64,000 bases of DNA from Bradyrhizobium sp. AZCC 2262 (GCF_036924535.1 NZ_JAZHRT010000001.1:9042501-9106500), one strand, 5' to 3'; shown: positions 1 through 8,012, counted from the first letter of the stretch. Notes: generated by a model from the sequence alone, not told the origin. A program made the numbers and translations.

Positions 1-58
1 CAGCAACGACCGTCCCGCCGATCTTCTTCTGCCATGTTTTGCCGCCAGATTCGGCCAT
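1..58 (-). CDS. 5' fragment of a divergent hypothetical gene (runs off window)
   Basis: An ATG on the minus strand at 56-58 opens a frame that stays open to the window edge. It encodes about 19 residues beginning MAESGGKTWQKK. It is divergent from the secreted protein gene at 135, with a 76-base gap that would hold both promoters. There is too little sequence to recognise a family, and no strong ribosome-binding site is visible upstream, so the call rests only on the open frame and its position. Confidence 0.3.
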   Translation of the reverse strand, partial: MAESGGKTWQKKIGGTVVA

Positions 59-134
59 CCCGATTGAACCGCCTGCGGATCACGTCTGACCCATCCAGGC
101 ACCAGCCTCTAAACCCCGCCTAAGGAGCCCTCCC

Positions 135-743
135 ATGCGTGAGATTTTCCGCCCCGCCGCCTGTGCCTTGAGCGTTGCCTGTCTCGCGCTCGCGATGTCA
201 GCCATTTCCAGCGGCGAGGTGCTGGCGCAGGCCAAGCAGGCGCCGCCAAAACAGTCCGCGCCCGCCCAGGCCGCGCCGCCGGCGGCAGCCGAGGCTCCCG
301 CGGTCAAGCAGATCGCGCTGACCGAGAAGCAGATCCAGGGCGTGCTCGCGGCCAGCAAGGACGTCGACACGATCACCGACAAGATTCCTGACGATGCCAA
401 GCCGGACCCGAAGGTCGATGCGCAGCTCGACGCCGTCGCCAAGAAGAACGGTTTTGCCAGCTACGACGAATACAATTCCGTGGTCGACAACATCAGCCTG
501 GTACTCGGCGGCTTCGATCCCGCGACCAAAAAGTTTGTCGGCGCCGAGACCGTGCTCAAGGCGCAGATCGCCCAGATCCAGGCCGACAAGAAGATGCCGG
601 CCAAGGACAAGAAGGAAGCGCTTGCCGATCTCAACGAGGCGCTGAAGTCACCGCCGCCGGCGATCGAGAACAAGGGAAACATCGATCTCGTCGCGAAATA
701 TTACGACAAGCTTGCCGAGATCCTCGGCGAGAGCGAGGAATAG
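135..743 (+). CDS. secreted hypothetical protein, Ala/Pro-rich N-terminus
   Basis: A 202-residue protein. Its N-terminus is a typical Sec signal peptide: a basic start (MREIFRP), a hydrophobic stretch to about residue 30, and a likely cut after VLAQA. An Ala/Pro/Lys-rich linker follows to about residue 60. The rest is an acidic, mostly helical domain with many Lys and Asp residues and no motif I recognise. The start is supported by AAGGAG eight bases before the ATG. A strong hairpin terminator at 767-799 ends the transcript, so the gene appears to be monocistronic. The product is probably periplasmic; function unknown. Confidence 0.75.
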   Translation: MREIFRPAACALSVACLALAMSAISSGEVLAQAKQAPPKQSAPAQAAPPAAAEAPAVKQIALTEKQIQGVLAASKDVDTITDKIPDDAKPDPKVDAQLDAVAKKNGFASYDEYNSVVDNISLVLGGFDPATKKFVGAETVLKAQIAQIQADKKMPAKDKKEALADLNEALKSPPPAIENKGNIDLVAKYYDKLAEILGESEE

Positions 744-766
744 TTACAAGCTACCCGCTCAACGAA

Positions 767-799
767 GAAGCCCCGGAGAAATCTCCGGGGCTTCTTTTT
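767..799 (+). terminator. intrinsic terminator after the secreted protein gene
   Basis: A near-perfect hairpin has arms GAAGCCCCGGAGA (767-779) and TCTCCGGGGCTTC (782-794), followed by a run of T. It lies 24 bases after the stop codon at 743 and before the converging TRAP gene stop at 817. It could therefore stop transcription from both sides. Confidence 0.85.
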
Positions 800-816
800 G
801 TCCGCGAGCGTGTGCC

Positions 817-1905
817 TCAGGTGCGGGTGCGCATCCGCATCATGAAGCTGTCGTAGCTCAATTCAGCCACCTGATTCCACGCCAGCGATTCGTTGCGGAA
901 CGCCGCCAGGCTCGTATACATCTTGTTGAAGTGCGGATTGGTCTTGGACAGATCTGCATAGATGCCGTTGGCGGCACTGTAGCAGGCCTCCAGAACTTCC
1001 TGCGGGAACGGCTTCAGGATCGCGCCCGCCGCCAGCAACCGCTTCAGCGCCGCCGGATTCACGTAATCGTATTTGCCGGTGACCCAAGTGAACGTGTCGT
1101 AGGAAGCGGTCTCGATCGCGGCCTGATAGTGCTTCGGCAGGGCGTTGAACTTCTCGAGGTTCATGATGTTGTGTCCCTGGCCGGTGCCTTCCCACCAGCC
1201 CGGATAGTAATAATACTTCGCGACCTTCACGAAGCCGAGCTTCTCGTCGTCATACGGTCCGACCCACTCGGCGGCATCGATGGTGCCCTTCTCCAGCGCC
1301 GGATAGATGTCGCCGCCCGCGATCTGCTGCGGCACGCCGCCGACCTTGGCGATGATGGTGCCTGCGAATCCGCCGATGCGGAATTTGAGGCCCTTGAAGT
1401 CGTCCATCGACTTGATCTCCTTCCGGAACCAGCCGCCCATTTGGGCGCCTGTGCTTCCGGTCGGAATGCCGACGCACTTGTATTCTTTCAGCAGGTCATT
1501 GAGCATGTCCATGCCGCCGCCGAACCTCAGCCAGGAGATATGCGAGCGCGTGTTAAGACCGAACGGCAACGAGGTGCCGAAGGTGAAGGCAGGATCCTTG
1601 CCCCAGTAGTAGTAAAGCGCAGTATTGCCCATCTCGACGGTGCCGTTCGAGACGGCGTCGAGCACCTGCAGGCCCGGGACGATTTCGCCCGCAGCAAATG
1701 ACTGAATCTGGAATTTGTTGTCGGTGATTTCGGCAACGCGTTTGACGAAATATTCGCAGCCGCCGTAGAGCGTATCGAGCGACTTCGGCCAGCTCGCCGT
1801 AAGCCGCCACTTTATTTCTGGATTCGATTGCGCAATCGCAGGTGCTGCAACCGCGCTGGCGGCGAGACCGACGCCGCCCACCTTTAGGAAATCACGACGT
1901 TTCAT
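817..1905 (-). CDS. TRAP transporter solute-binding protein (DctP/TakP-like)
   Basis: A 362-residue periplasmic binding protein of the DctP family. It begins with a twin-arginine type signal (MKRRDFLKVGGVGLAASAV) with cleavage likely after AIAQ. The mature part has family features such as the GEIVPGLQVLDAVSNGTVEMG segment of the ligand-binding lobes and a late WEGTGQGHN stretch. These resemble the 2-oxoacid/carboxylate-binding TakP group more than the C4-dicarboxylate group. No TRAP membrane subunits (small DctQ, large DctM) lie next to it, so its partner must be encoded elsewhere. The ligand cannot be read from sequence; a monocarboxylate is a reasonable guess. Confidence 0.85.
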   Translation of the reverse strand: MKRRDFLKVGGVGLAASAVAAPAIAQSNPEIKWRLTASWPKSLDTLYGGCEYFVKRVAEITDNKFQIQSFAAGEIVPGLQVLDAVSNGTVEMGNTALYYYWGKDPAFTFGTSLPFGLNTRSHISWLRFGGGMDMLNDLLKEYKCVGIPTGSTGAQMGGWFRKEIKSMDDFKGLKFRIGGFAGTIIAKVGGVPQQIAGGDIYPALEKGTIDAAEWVGPYDDEKLGFVKVAKYYYYPGWWEGTGQGHNIMNLEKFNALPKHYQAAIETASYDTFTWVTGKYDYVNPAALKRLLAAGAILKPFPQEVLEACYSAANGIYADLSKTNPHFNKMYTSLAAFRNESLAWNQVAELSYDSFMMRMRTRT

Positions 1906-2250
1906 TTTGCTTCCCCTCTATGTTCTTGCCGATACCGACCAAGGGACAACGATCTGCTGTCGTCTTCTGGTTTGCCGATGGCCGGTGCTGGACTGTTGTT
2001 TAGGAATGTGGGCCCTGAAACCTAGGCTCTTGCTGTTCGATGCAATCAATTTCCCGGATCTATGGACCTGCGGGCAGGATGACGAATTGGTGATCGATAA
2101 TCAAGGGTTCTGGTTTCGCCGCAGTCGCGAAGGACTGCCTGAATACTAAGCGTTTGAGCAGCCTTACACAACGAAAGGCTAAGATCGCCGCTGACGTCGC
2201 TTGCTGTCGTCTGCTAGTGAAAGCTGCAATTCCCTCGCTGGAGTTCGCCA
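1906..2250. other. intergenic region, no supported gene
   Basis: This 345-base gap separates the divergent TRAP binding protein and the epimerase-like gene and should contain both promoters. An 80-codon frame starting with TTG at 1907 crosses most of it, but it has no ribosome-binding site and a Cys/Trp-rich, non-protein-like composition. The only structure seen is a short GCCTT/AAGGC hairpin near 2161-2180. Confidence 0.5.
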
Positions 2251-3336
2251 ATGGCTGACAAGAAAGTGGTGATCGCAGGCGCGACGGGGCTGGTGGGAAA
2301 TGCCGCATTGCGGCACTTCGGCCGGGCCGGCGGCTGCGACGTTGTGGCGCTGTCGCGCCGCAAGCCGCGCGGGCTTTACGGCGCCCGCCACGTATCGACC
2401 GACCTGACCGATCCGGCGCAATGCACGCAGGCCGCAACAGCGTTGCAGAATACAACCCATCTCGTCTATGCCGCGCTCTATGAAGCGCCGAACCTGATCG
2501 ACGGCTGGCGCGATCCGGACCAGATACGAACCAACGATTTGATGCTGCGCAATCTGATGGCGGCGCTCGAACCGGTTGCACCGACGCTCCGCCATGTCGT
2601 GTTGCTGCAGGGTACGAAGGCGTATGGCGTCCACGTTCGCCCGCTTAACGTGCCCGCGCGCGAAGCCCGCTCGGAAATGTACGAGCAGCCGAACTTCTAC
2701 TGGGCTCAGGAGAATTTTCTGCGCGAACGGCAGCAGGGCAAGGCCTGGCACTGGAGCATCCTTCGTCCGGTCCTGATCGTCGGAGAAGCGATGGGCGGTG
2801 CGATGGATCTGATCCCGCCGCTCGGCGTCTATGCGGCGTTGCTGCGCGAGCAGGGTGGCCCGCTTCATTATCCCGGCGGCGCAGCGCGAGTGTCGCAGGC
2901 GGTCGACGTCGACTTGCTCGCGCGTGCCATCGCGTGGTCGGGCGAAGCACGCGCGGCGCGGAACGAGGCCTTCAACGTCATCAACGGCGACGTCTTTACC
3001 TGGGAGAATGTTTGGCCGGCGATTGCTGATGCGCTTGAAATGAAGCCAGGCCAGGCGGTGTCACTATCGCTGGCGCAGGAATATCCGAAATGGATCGCGC
3101 CGTGGAACGAGCTGCGCCGCAAGCACGATCTGGTTTCGCCGGAGCTGGAAGCGTTCGTCGGCCTGTCGTTCCAGTATGCCGATTACAGCATGCGTTTTGG
3201 CCAGACGCAGCCGGGGCCGCCGTCGATCGTATCGACCGTGAAGATCAACCAGGCCGGTTTCACCGAGATGATGGATACCGAGGCGATGTTTCGCAAATGG
3301 TTTGGGCACGCCCGCGCGAGCCGGCTGCTGCCTTAG
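2251..3336 (+). CDS. NAD-dependent epimerase/reductase, PRISE-like extended SDR
   Basis: A 361-residue extended short-chain dehydrogenase. The nucleotide-binding GATGLVG motif lies at residues 10-16 after beta-1 (KKVVIA). An SRRKP segment follows strand 2, where NADP specificity is set. Its length and the NFYWAQENFL stretch with the later LRPVLIVG resemble the plant progesterone 5-beta-reductase/iridoid synthase (PRISE) group, which reduces enones; that comparison is from memory. The Tyr in NFYWAQE is a candidate catalytic residue. GGAG precedes the ATG. The stop overlaps the converging oxidoreductase by four bases. The substrate is unknown. Confidence 0.75.
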   Translation: MADKKVVIAGATGLVGNAALRHFGRAGGCDVVALSRRKPRGLYGARHVSTDLTDPAQCTQAATALQNTTHLVYAALYEAPNLIDGWRDPDQIRTNDLMLRNLMAALEPVAPTLRHVVLLQGTKAYGVHVRPLNVPAREARSEMYEQPNFYWAQENFLRERQQGKAWHWSILRPVLIVGEAMGGAMDLIPPLGVYAALLREQGGPLHYPGGAARVSQAVDVDLLARAIAWSGEARAARNEAFNVINGDVFTWENVWPAIADALEMKPGQAVSLSLAQEYPKWIAPWNELRRKHDLVSPELEAFVGLSFQYADYSMRFGQTQPGPPSIVSTVKINQAGFTEMMDTEAMFRKWFGHARASRLLP

Positions 3337-4646
3337 CGCGCGCCGCCGAACGCCGCCTCCATCGCCTTTCGCGTCCTGATGGCATCGTTGTTTTCGTCGA
3401 CCTCGACATCGCTCCAGCGCACCACCGCGCCATGGGCGACGTCGCTCTTCAGCTTGACGCGATGGGCAAGTCCGATCGGCAGCGCGCCGGCCGAGAGACT
3501 TTTTCGTGCCGGCATCAGTTTGCCCCATACCGTGTAGCCGCCTTCGCCGTCGAGCATTTCGCCGGCGCGCAGATCGCGCTTTGCCACCGCGGCAACATCG
3601 CCGCGGAAATCATGCGGCTGCCCGGTCGGCTCGTTGCGTAACGCAGCCGACAGGATCGAAATGTTCAGTTCGAGTCCGATCAGATGATATGGCTTGTACA
3701 TCGCCGCATACCGGCCCGAGGCGTCGGTCTTCAGCCCATATTGCCTGAAGCAATCGGCGGCGTAGTCGTTCGGCGCTTCCAGTACGACGTAGACGCCCCA
3801 ACGCAGATCCCTGAACACAGGACGGCCGTCGCGTTCGAGCGACGACACGACTTCCGCAATGCCGGCCTTCTCCAGCACGCCGCCTTTGTCGCGCGGCCGC
3901 ATCACGTGCGGCAAATCGTCCACGCCGCAGGGCGGAAACAGCAACCCGTCCGACGGCACGTCGAGCCCGCAGGCGTTCGCGATCGCCGCCATTTCGATCG
4001 CCGATTTGGTGCCGTCCAGGAACGAGTTGAACATCTGCGGGTTCATGCCGGCCGATTGCGCTTCGCCGGCCGTCAGTCCGTAATGGCTCCAGACGCCGTC
4101 CGGCGTCACGTCGTGATAGGCCGGCAGATATTTGGTGCCCTTACCGGCGGCGACGACGCGAAAGCCCGTCGCGCGCGCCCAATCCACCATCTCGGCGGTC
4201 AGCGCCGGCTGATCGCCATAGGCCAGCGAATAGACCACGCCGGCCTTGCGCGCTTCTTGCGCGAGCAGCGGTCCGGCCAGCACGTCAGCCTCGACATTGA
4301 CCATCACGACATGCTTGCCCGCCGCAATTGCCGCGCGGGCATGCCTGATGCCCACCGCAGGATTGCCGGTCGCTTCCACCACGACATCCATCGCGCCGCC
4401 GGCAATCGCGCGCGCGCCGTCATCAGTGAAGGCGGTTCGGGCGATCCGCTCTGCATCCCAGCCGACGGTGCGGCACGCTTCGCGGGCGCGGTCGCGATCG
4501 ATGTCGATGATGATGGGCACTTCAAGCCCCGGCGTGTGCGGCACCTGCGACAAAAACATCGAGCCGAACTTGCCGGCGCCGATCAGCGCGACGCGAACCG
4601 GCTTGCCGGCCGCACCGCGGGCGTTGAGGAGGTGGTGAAGGTTCAT
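3333..4646 (-). CDS. NAD(P)-dependent oxidoreductase with C-terminal SAF domain
   Basis: A 437-residue protein. The N-terminal Rossmann fold has GAGKFGSMF at about residues 23-31, like homoserine dehydrogenase and Gfo/Idh/MocA enzymes. A catalytic-type middle domain follows, and the last 90 residues look like a SAF domain (KRDLRAGEMLDGEGGYTVWG), as in sialic acid synthase tails and FlgA. Proteins with this architecture are common in rhizobia as unassigned oxidoreductases. It lies downstream of the dioxygenase and GntR regulator genes on the same strand, so it may act in the same pathway. A dispersed repeat (4666-4767) separates it from the dioxygenase. No clear ribosome-binding site precedes the ATG. 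Confidence 0.75.
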   Translation of the reverse strand: MNLHHLLNARGAAGKPVRVALIGAGKFGSMFLSQVPHTPGLEVPIIIDIDRDRAREACRTVGWDAERIARTAFTDDGARAIAGGAMDVVVEATGNPAVGIRHARAAIAAGKHVVMVNVEADVLAGPLLAQEARKAGVVYSLAYGDQPALTAEMVDWARATGFRVVAAGKGTKYLPAYHDVTPDGVWSHYGLTAGEAQSAGMNPQMFNSFLDGTKSAIEMAAIANACGLDVPSDGLLFPPCGVDDLPHVMRPRDKGGVLEKAGIAEVVSSLERDGRPVFRDLRWGVYVVLEAPNDYAADCFRQYGLKTDASGRYAAMYKPYHLIGLELNISILSAALRNEPTGQPHDFRGDVAAVAKRDLRAGEMLDGEGGYTVWGKLMPARKSLSAGALPIGLAHRVKLKSDVAHGAVVRWSDVEVDENNDAIRTRKAMEAAFGGAR

Positions 4647-4665
4647 GAGAGGAATCCGATCGAGC

Positions 4666-4767
4666 CGTCATTCCGGGATGCGCCGCTTGGCGCAGACCCG
4701 GAATCCAGAGGTGAAAGGCAATATCGAGATTCCGGGTTCGACGCTATCGCGTCGCCCCGGAATGACG
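4666..4767. repeat. dispersed palindromic repeat, CATTCCGGG type, copy 1
   Basis: The element is bounded by inverted ends, CGTCATTCCGGG on the left and CCCGGAATGACG on the right. Inside are more inverted pieces (ACCCGGAATC and GATTCCGGGTT). The same arrangement recurs at 5608-5685, so both copies flank the dioxygenase gene. It can fold into a long stem-loop in RNA and may affect mRNA stability or read-through between the two genes. Confidence 0.8.
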
Positions 4768-4776
4768 GTGTGAAAC

Positions 4777-5577
4777 CTACTCCGCCGCCTGGCGATGGGC
4801 ACGTGCAAGCCGCAGCAGCGTATCGTCCTCGACCGTCTGGATCGGCGTGAAGTCGCGGTGCGCAATGTATTCCGGTCGCGTCGGGGTGCGGATGTAGTTC
4901 GAAACCGCATTCAGCGTCAGATAGACGATCTTGCGCGGGTAGGGCGTGATGTTGCCGCTTGATCCGTGCACGAGGTTGCCGTGAAACATCAGCATCCCGC
5001 CGGCCTTGCCGGTTGGGGCGACGATGCCGCCTTCCTTCACCAGCCGGGTGACGGTCGCCTCGTCGAGCGTCCACAGCGGATAGGAGGTGGTCTCCAGGTC
5101 ATGCGAGGCCTTGAGGTCGCCGGCGTGCTGGCTCTTCGGCACCAGCATCAAGGGGCCGTTGATCGGCATCACCTCGTCGAGGAAGATCGCGATGTTCATC
5201 GCGCGCGGCTCGGGCATGCCGTCGTCGCGCTTCCAGGTGCCGTAATCCTGGTGCCATTGCCAGACGTCGCCGGTGAAGGCGGCTTTGGCGTTGATCTTGA
5301 ACTGGTGCATGTAGAGTTTTTCGCCAAAAATCTGCTCGATCGGGTCGATCATGCGCGGATGTGCGCCGAGCGCGCCGAACGCCTCGTTATAGAGATGCGC
5401 GGCAAAGGCGGTGCGCGGCGCACCGCTCTTCTCGCGCCAAACCTCGGGCCGGTCGGCGTCGTAGATGCTGACCGCCTCGCGCGCGAGATAATCCACTTCC
5501 TCCTGGCTGAACAGCTCCGGCAGAAACAACCAGCCTTCGCGGTTGAAGAATTCGATCTGCTGTGGCGTGAGTTTCAT
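4777..5577 (-). CDS. phytanoyl-CoA dioxygenase (PhyH) family protein
   Basis: A 266-residue Fe(II)/2-oxoglutarate-dependent oxygenase. The N-terminal QQIEFFNREGWLFLPELFSQEEVD segment is the usual PhyH opening. The metal site is visible as WHQDYGTW (His-x-Asp), with the distal His in GNLVHGSSGN. This fold includes the ectoine hydroxylase EctD group, but no ectoine genes are nearby. The start at 5577 is chosen because AGGAGA lies just upstream. A longer in-frame start at 5694 would translate straight through a dispersed repeat, giving an implausible N-terminus. The gene follows the GntR regulator on the same strand. Confidence 0.85.
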   Translation of the reverse strand: MKLTPQQIEFFNREGWLFLPELFSQEEVDYLAREAVSIYDADRPEVWREKSGAPRTAFAAHLYNEAFGALGAHPRMIDPIEQIFGEKLYMHQFKINAKAAFTGDVWQWHQDYGTWKRDDGMPEPRAMNIAIFLDEVMPINGPLMLVPKSQHAGDLKASHDLETTSYPLWTLDEATVTRLVKEGGIVAPTGKAGGMLMFHGNLVHGSSGNITPYPRKIVYLTLNAVSNYIRTPTRPEYIAHRDFTPIQTVEDDTLLRLARAHRQAAE

Positions 5578-5607
5578 GGCGTTCTCTCCTGTGGTTTGTT
5601 TTTGATT

Positions 5608-5685
5608 GTCATTCCGGGGCGGTGCGAAGCACCGAACCCGGAATCTCGAGGTTCCGGGTTCACGCTTCGCGTGCCCCGGAACGAC
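5608..5685. repeat. dispersed palindromic repeat, CATTCCGGG type, copy 2
   Basis: A shorter relative of the element at 4666-4767. It begins GTCATTCCGGGGC and ends GCCCCGGAACGAC, with the internal inverted pair AACCCGGAATC/GGTTCCGGGTT. It sits between the GntR gene and the dioxygenase gene and is read in frame by the falsely extended dioxygenase ORF. Confidence 0.8.
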
Positions 5686-5694
5686 GGCGTTCAA

Positions 5695-6369
5695 TCATGC
5701 AGCTTTATCCGTCGCTCTCAGTCTCTCCTCAGTCATTCGTCCGGCGGTTTGCGCGTGCGCCAGCGCTGCGGCTTCCGCCGCCTTGGCGTTTCCTGCAAAA
5801 ATCTGCGCGGCGATAGCCTCGTGCTCGGTCCAGGCGCTTTCGCGGTAATCGAGTTCGGCCAGCACGGTCGCCATCGAGCGGCGCATGTGCGGCCATTGCG
5901 GCGCGATCATTTCCTCGATCGCAGGATTGCCCGCGAGACGATAGATCGCGCTGTGAAAATCGACGTCGAGCGCGATCAGCCGCGAAAGCGGCGTGTCCTT
6001 GCTGATGGCGCGCCCCGCGCGCAGCGCGGCCTCGAGCTGGGCGCGACCCGAAGTGTCGGACCTGGCCCGTCCGGCGGCGAGCTTTGCTGCCAGCGCATCG
6101 ATGGCGCCGCGCACTTCGTAGAGCTGGCGGATGCGCTCCGGGTCGAGCCGGGTGACTTCAAAACCGCGGCGGCCGCTTTCGGCGACGAGCCCCTGCCGGT
6201 GCAGCAGATGCAGCGCATGGGACACCGGCTGGCGGGAGACGCCGAGCTTTTCTGCCAACTCGTTCTGCCGGATGCGATGCCCGGGCGGCAGCGAACGGTC
6301 GGTGATTGCCTCGAGGATCCGGGCATAGACCTGGTCGATCAGGTTGGGGAGCGGGTCTAACGGGATCAT
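5695..6369 (-). CDS. GntR family transcriptional regulator, FadR/FCD subfamily
   Basis: A 224-residue repressor-type protein. The N-terminal winged helix reads GHRIRQNELAEKLGVSRQPV, typical of GntR DNA-binding helices. The C-terminal all-helical FCD domain (about residues 80-215) carries the usual Asp and His metal or ligand residues (ALDVDFHSAIYRLAGN, EHEAIAAQIF). The ATG at 6369 is preferred over an in-frame TTG at 6438, because the longer form would translate through the perfect palindrome at 6386-6405, which looks like its own operator. Downstream lie the dioxygenase and SAF-domain oxidoreductase genes, its probable targets. The ligand is unknown. Confidence 0.85.
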   Translation of the reverse strand: MIPLDPLPNLIDQVYARILEAITDRSLPPGHRIRQNELAEKLGVSRQPVSHALHLLHRQGLVAESGRRGFEVTRLDPERIRQLYEVRGAIDALAAKLAAGRARSDTSGRAQLEAALRAGRAISKDTPLSRLIALDVDFHSAIYRLAGNPAIEEMIAPQWPHMRRSMATVLAELDYRESAWTEHEAIAAQIFAGNAKAAEAAALAHAQTAGRMTEERLRATDKAA

Positions 6370-6385
6370 GTCGCGGTCCGATTTG

Positions 6386-6405
6386 GAATACGGAATTCCG
6401 TATTC
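6386..6405. promoter_or_regulatory. perfect 20-bp palindrome, likely GntR operator
   Basis: GAATACGGAATTCCGTATTC reads the same on both strands and ends 16 bases upstream of the GntR start codon at 6369. GntR-family regulators bind as dimers to such palindromes, and autoregulation from this position is common. It is centred at 6395/6396. Confidence 0.7.
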
Positions 6406-6456
6406 GATATCGATACCGCCGACGGGACCGCCGGTCAAGGGGGTTGTCTAATCGGG

Positions 6457-7326
6457 CTACAAAACCTCCACATCGAACGTGGCGATCCGTTCGGCATCGG
6501 CCACGGCCTCGACCGTAGCAATCCGGTCACCGGCCATGGTCAAGCGCAGCACGATGCGCAACTGCCCGCCGAGGATAACGGCGAGCGCCAGGGCGCCGTC
6601 GACCAGCGCCGGTTTGGCCGCTTGCGCGCGTCCCTTGAAGGTTTCGGCCACCGCCGCAGCGCCGCGGATTTCCGCGACCGAGCCGAGCCGCTGGGCGGCA
6701 TGGTCGGCGCGCAACACCACGTCGGGGTCCAGCACCGCGAGCAGCCCCTCGAAATCGCCCTCGCGCGAGGCCTTGAGGAAGGCGTCAACGATGTTTTTCT
6801 GCCGGTTGAAATCTGCGTCCGGCGGCGGCGTGCCCTGCACCCGGCGGCGGGCACGGCTCGCCAATTGCCTCGCCGCAGCAGGTGTGCGGCCGACGATCGG
6901 GGCGATCTCCTCAAAGGGCACGGCGAACATGTCATGCAGCACGAAGGCAAGCCGCTCGGCTGGCGCCAGCGTTTCCAGCACCACCAATAATGCCGCGCCG
7001 ACGGAATCGGCCATCTCGGCGTCGCGCCCATGCGCATCATCGGCGACAGGTTCCGGAACATGTGGCCCCATCGGCTCCTCGCGCCGCGATTTGCGCGAGC
7101 GCAGCATGTCGAGGCAGACGCGGGCGACGACCGTGGTCAGCCAGCCGCCGAGGTTTTCGACCGCACTTGTGTCGGAACGGCTCAGCCGCAGCCAGGTCTC
7201 CTGCACGGCATCGTCGACCTCGCTGGTCGAGCCCAGCATGCGGTAGGCCACCGCCCTCAGGCGGGCCCGATTGCCCTCGAATTGTTCGGCAAGAAATTTA
7301 CTCTGGTCCAACTTTTTCTCATCCAT
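6457..7326 (-). CDS. ECF41-type RNA polymerase sigma factor (SigJ-like)
   Basis: A 289-residue sigma factor. Region 2 covers about residues 10-80 (RAVAYRMLGSTSEVDDAVQETWLRL), and region 4 about 110-165 (RLAFVLHDMFAVPFEEIAPIVGRTPAAARQLASRARRRV). A SnoaL-like C-terminal extension follows, about residues 180-289. That extension and the linker Pro-Glu-Pro (HVPEPV) mark the ECF41 group, where the C-terminus replaces a separate anti-sigma factor. A carboxymuconolactone decarboxylase gene is divergent next door, which is the classical ECF41 partner. A consensus ECF41 promoter points into this gene (7363-7389), indicating autoregulation. Confidence 0.9.
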   Translation of the reverse strand: MDEKKLDQSKFLAEQFEGNRARLRAVAYRMLGSTSEVDDAVQETWLRLSRSDTSAVENLGGWLTTVVARVCLDMLRSRKSRREEPMGPHVPEPVADDAHGRDAEMADSVGAALLVVLETLAPAERLAFVLHDMFAVPFEEIAPIVGRTPAAARQLASRARRRVQGTPPPDADFNRQKNIVDAFLKASREGDFEGLLAVLDPDVVLRADHAAQRLGSVAEIRGAAAVAETFKGRAQAAKPALVDGALALAVILGGQLRIVLRLTMAGDRIATVEAVADAERIATFDVEVL

Positions 7327-7327
7327 C

Positions 7328-7354
7328 GGTCACATTCCCATGTCGCGTTCCGTC
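7328..7354 (+). promoter_or_regulatory. ECF41-type promoter toward the decarboxylase gene
   Basis: GGTCACA (7328-7334), a 16-base spacer and CGTC (7351-7354) match the published ECF41 promoter pattern TGTCACA-N16-CGTC with one mismatch. Transcription would start near 7361, leaving about 80 bases of leader before the decarboxylase start. Confidence 0.7.
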
Positions 7355-7362
7355 TTGGCTAT

Positions 7363-7389
7363 GACGAACGAAAGCGCGCCGATGTGACA
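7363..7389 (-). promoter_or_regulatory. ECF41-type promoter toward the sigma factor gene
   Basis: On the minus strand, TGTCACA (7389-7383), a 16-base spacer and CGTC (7366-7363) match the ECF41 consensus exactly. Transcription would start near 7356, about 30 bases before the sigma factor ATG. It faces the plus-strand promoter at 7328-7354, and the two starts overlap. Confidence 0.75.
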
Positions 7390-7439
7390 GCAAATCGGCG
7401 CGGCGGCGTCAGAACGGAACAAACTCATGGAGAGTGGAA

Positions 7440-7898
7440 ATGATGCACGCACGAATGAATCACCCGGTCATGGTCGTCCCCGACGCCATGAAGGCGCTGC
7501 AGGCGCTGGGTGCATTGACCAAGAACGCGCTGCCGGAAAAACTGCTCGAACTGGTGCATCTGCGCGCCAGCCAGATCAATGGCTGCAGCGCCTGCGTCGA
7601 CATGCACCCCAAAATCGCCAAGCGGGCCGGGGAGACCGATGAACGCCTGTTCTCGGTCGCCGCATGGCGCGATACGCCCTATTTCACGGAATGCGAGCGC
7701 GCAGCCCTGGCCTTGACGGAAGCGCTGACTCGGATCAGCGACCGCGCCGATCCGGTGCCGGATCAGGTCTGGGGTGAGGCCGACAAGCACTTCGACGAGC
7801 AGGAGCTGGCGGCGCTCGTTCTGGCGATTGCCAATATCAATGTCTGGAACAGGCTCAACGTCGCCGTACGCCAGCCGGCGGGCGTCTGGAAGGGGTAG
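7440..7898 (+). CDS. carboxymuconolactone decarboxylase family protein (AhpD-like)
   Basis: A 152-residue protein of the AhpD/CMD fold. The motif NGCSACVDMHPK contains the CxxC pair and the following His of the alkylhydroperoxidase-type active site, so it probably reduces peroxides or handles electrophiles rather than decarboxylating muconolactone. GGAGAG lies five bases before the ATG at 7440; a GTG at 7434 is in frame but overlaps that site. It is divergent from the ECF41 sigma gene and has its own ECF41-type promoter. It is probably part of a self-contained stress response with that sigma factor. Confidence 0.85.
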   Translation: MMHARMNHPVMVVPDAMKALQALGALTKNALPEKLLELVHLRASQINGCSACVDMHPKIAKRAGETDERLFSVAAWRDTPYFTECERAALALTEALTRISDRADPVPDQVWGEADKHFDEQELAALVLAIANINVWNRLNVAVRQPAGVWKG

Positions 7899-7977
7899 CC
7901 GCGACGATATCTCCCCAAACTATCATCAATTTTAACGCGCCGGACCGTGCTTAATTCACCGGCGCGCGCTAAACAAC

Positions 7978-8012
7978 AAGCCCGGCCCGATCTGGCCGGG
8001 CTTTCGCTTTTG
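7978..8012 (+). terminator. intrinsic terminator after the AhpD-like gene
   Basis: The arms AAGCCCGGCC and GGCCGGGCTT flank a short CGATCT loop, and the T-rich CGCTTTTG follows. It ends just before the cyclase start at 8037, which argues against starts for that gene upstream of the hairpin. Confidence 0.75.

Noticed and set aside
1907..2149. 80-codon open frame filling the gap upstream of the epimerase-like gene
   Set aside because: It starts at TTG without a ribosome-binding site, has a Cys/Trp-rich composition, and overlaps the promoter region of the TRAP gene.
5578..5694. N-terminal extension of the dioxygenase
   Set aside because: It translates a dispersed repeat; a good ribosome-binding site precedes the internal ATG at 5577.
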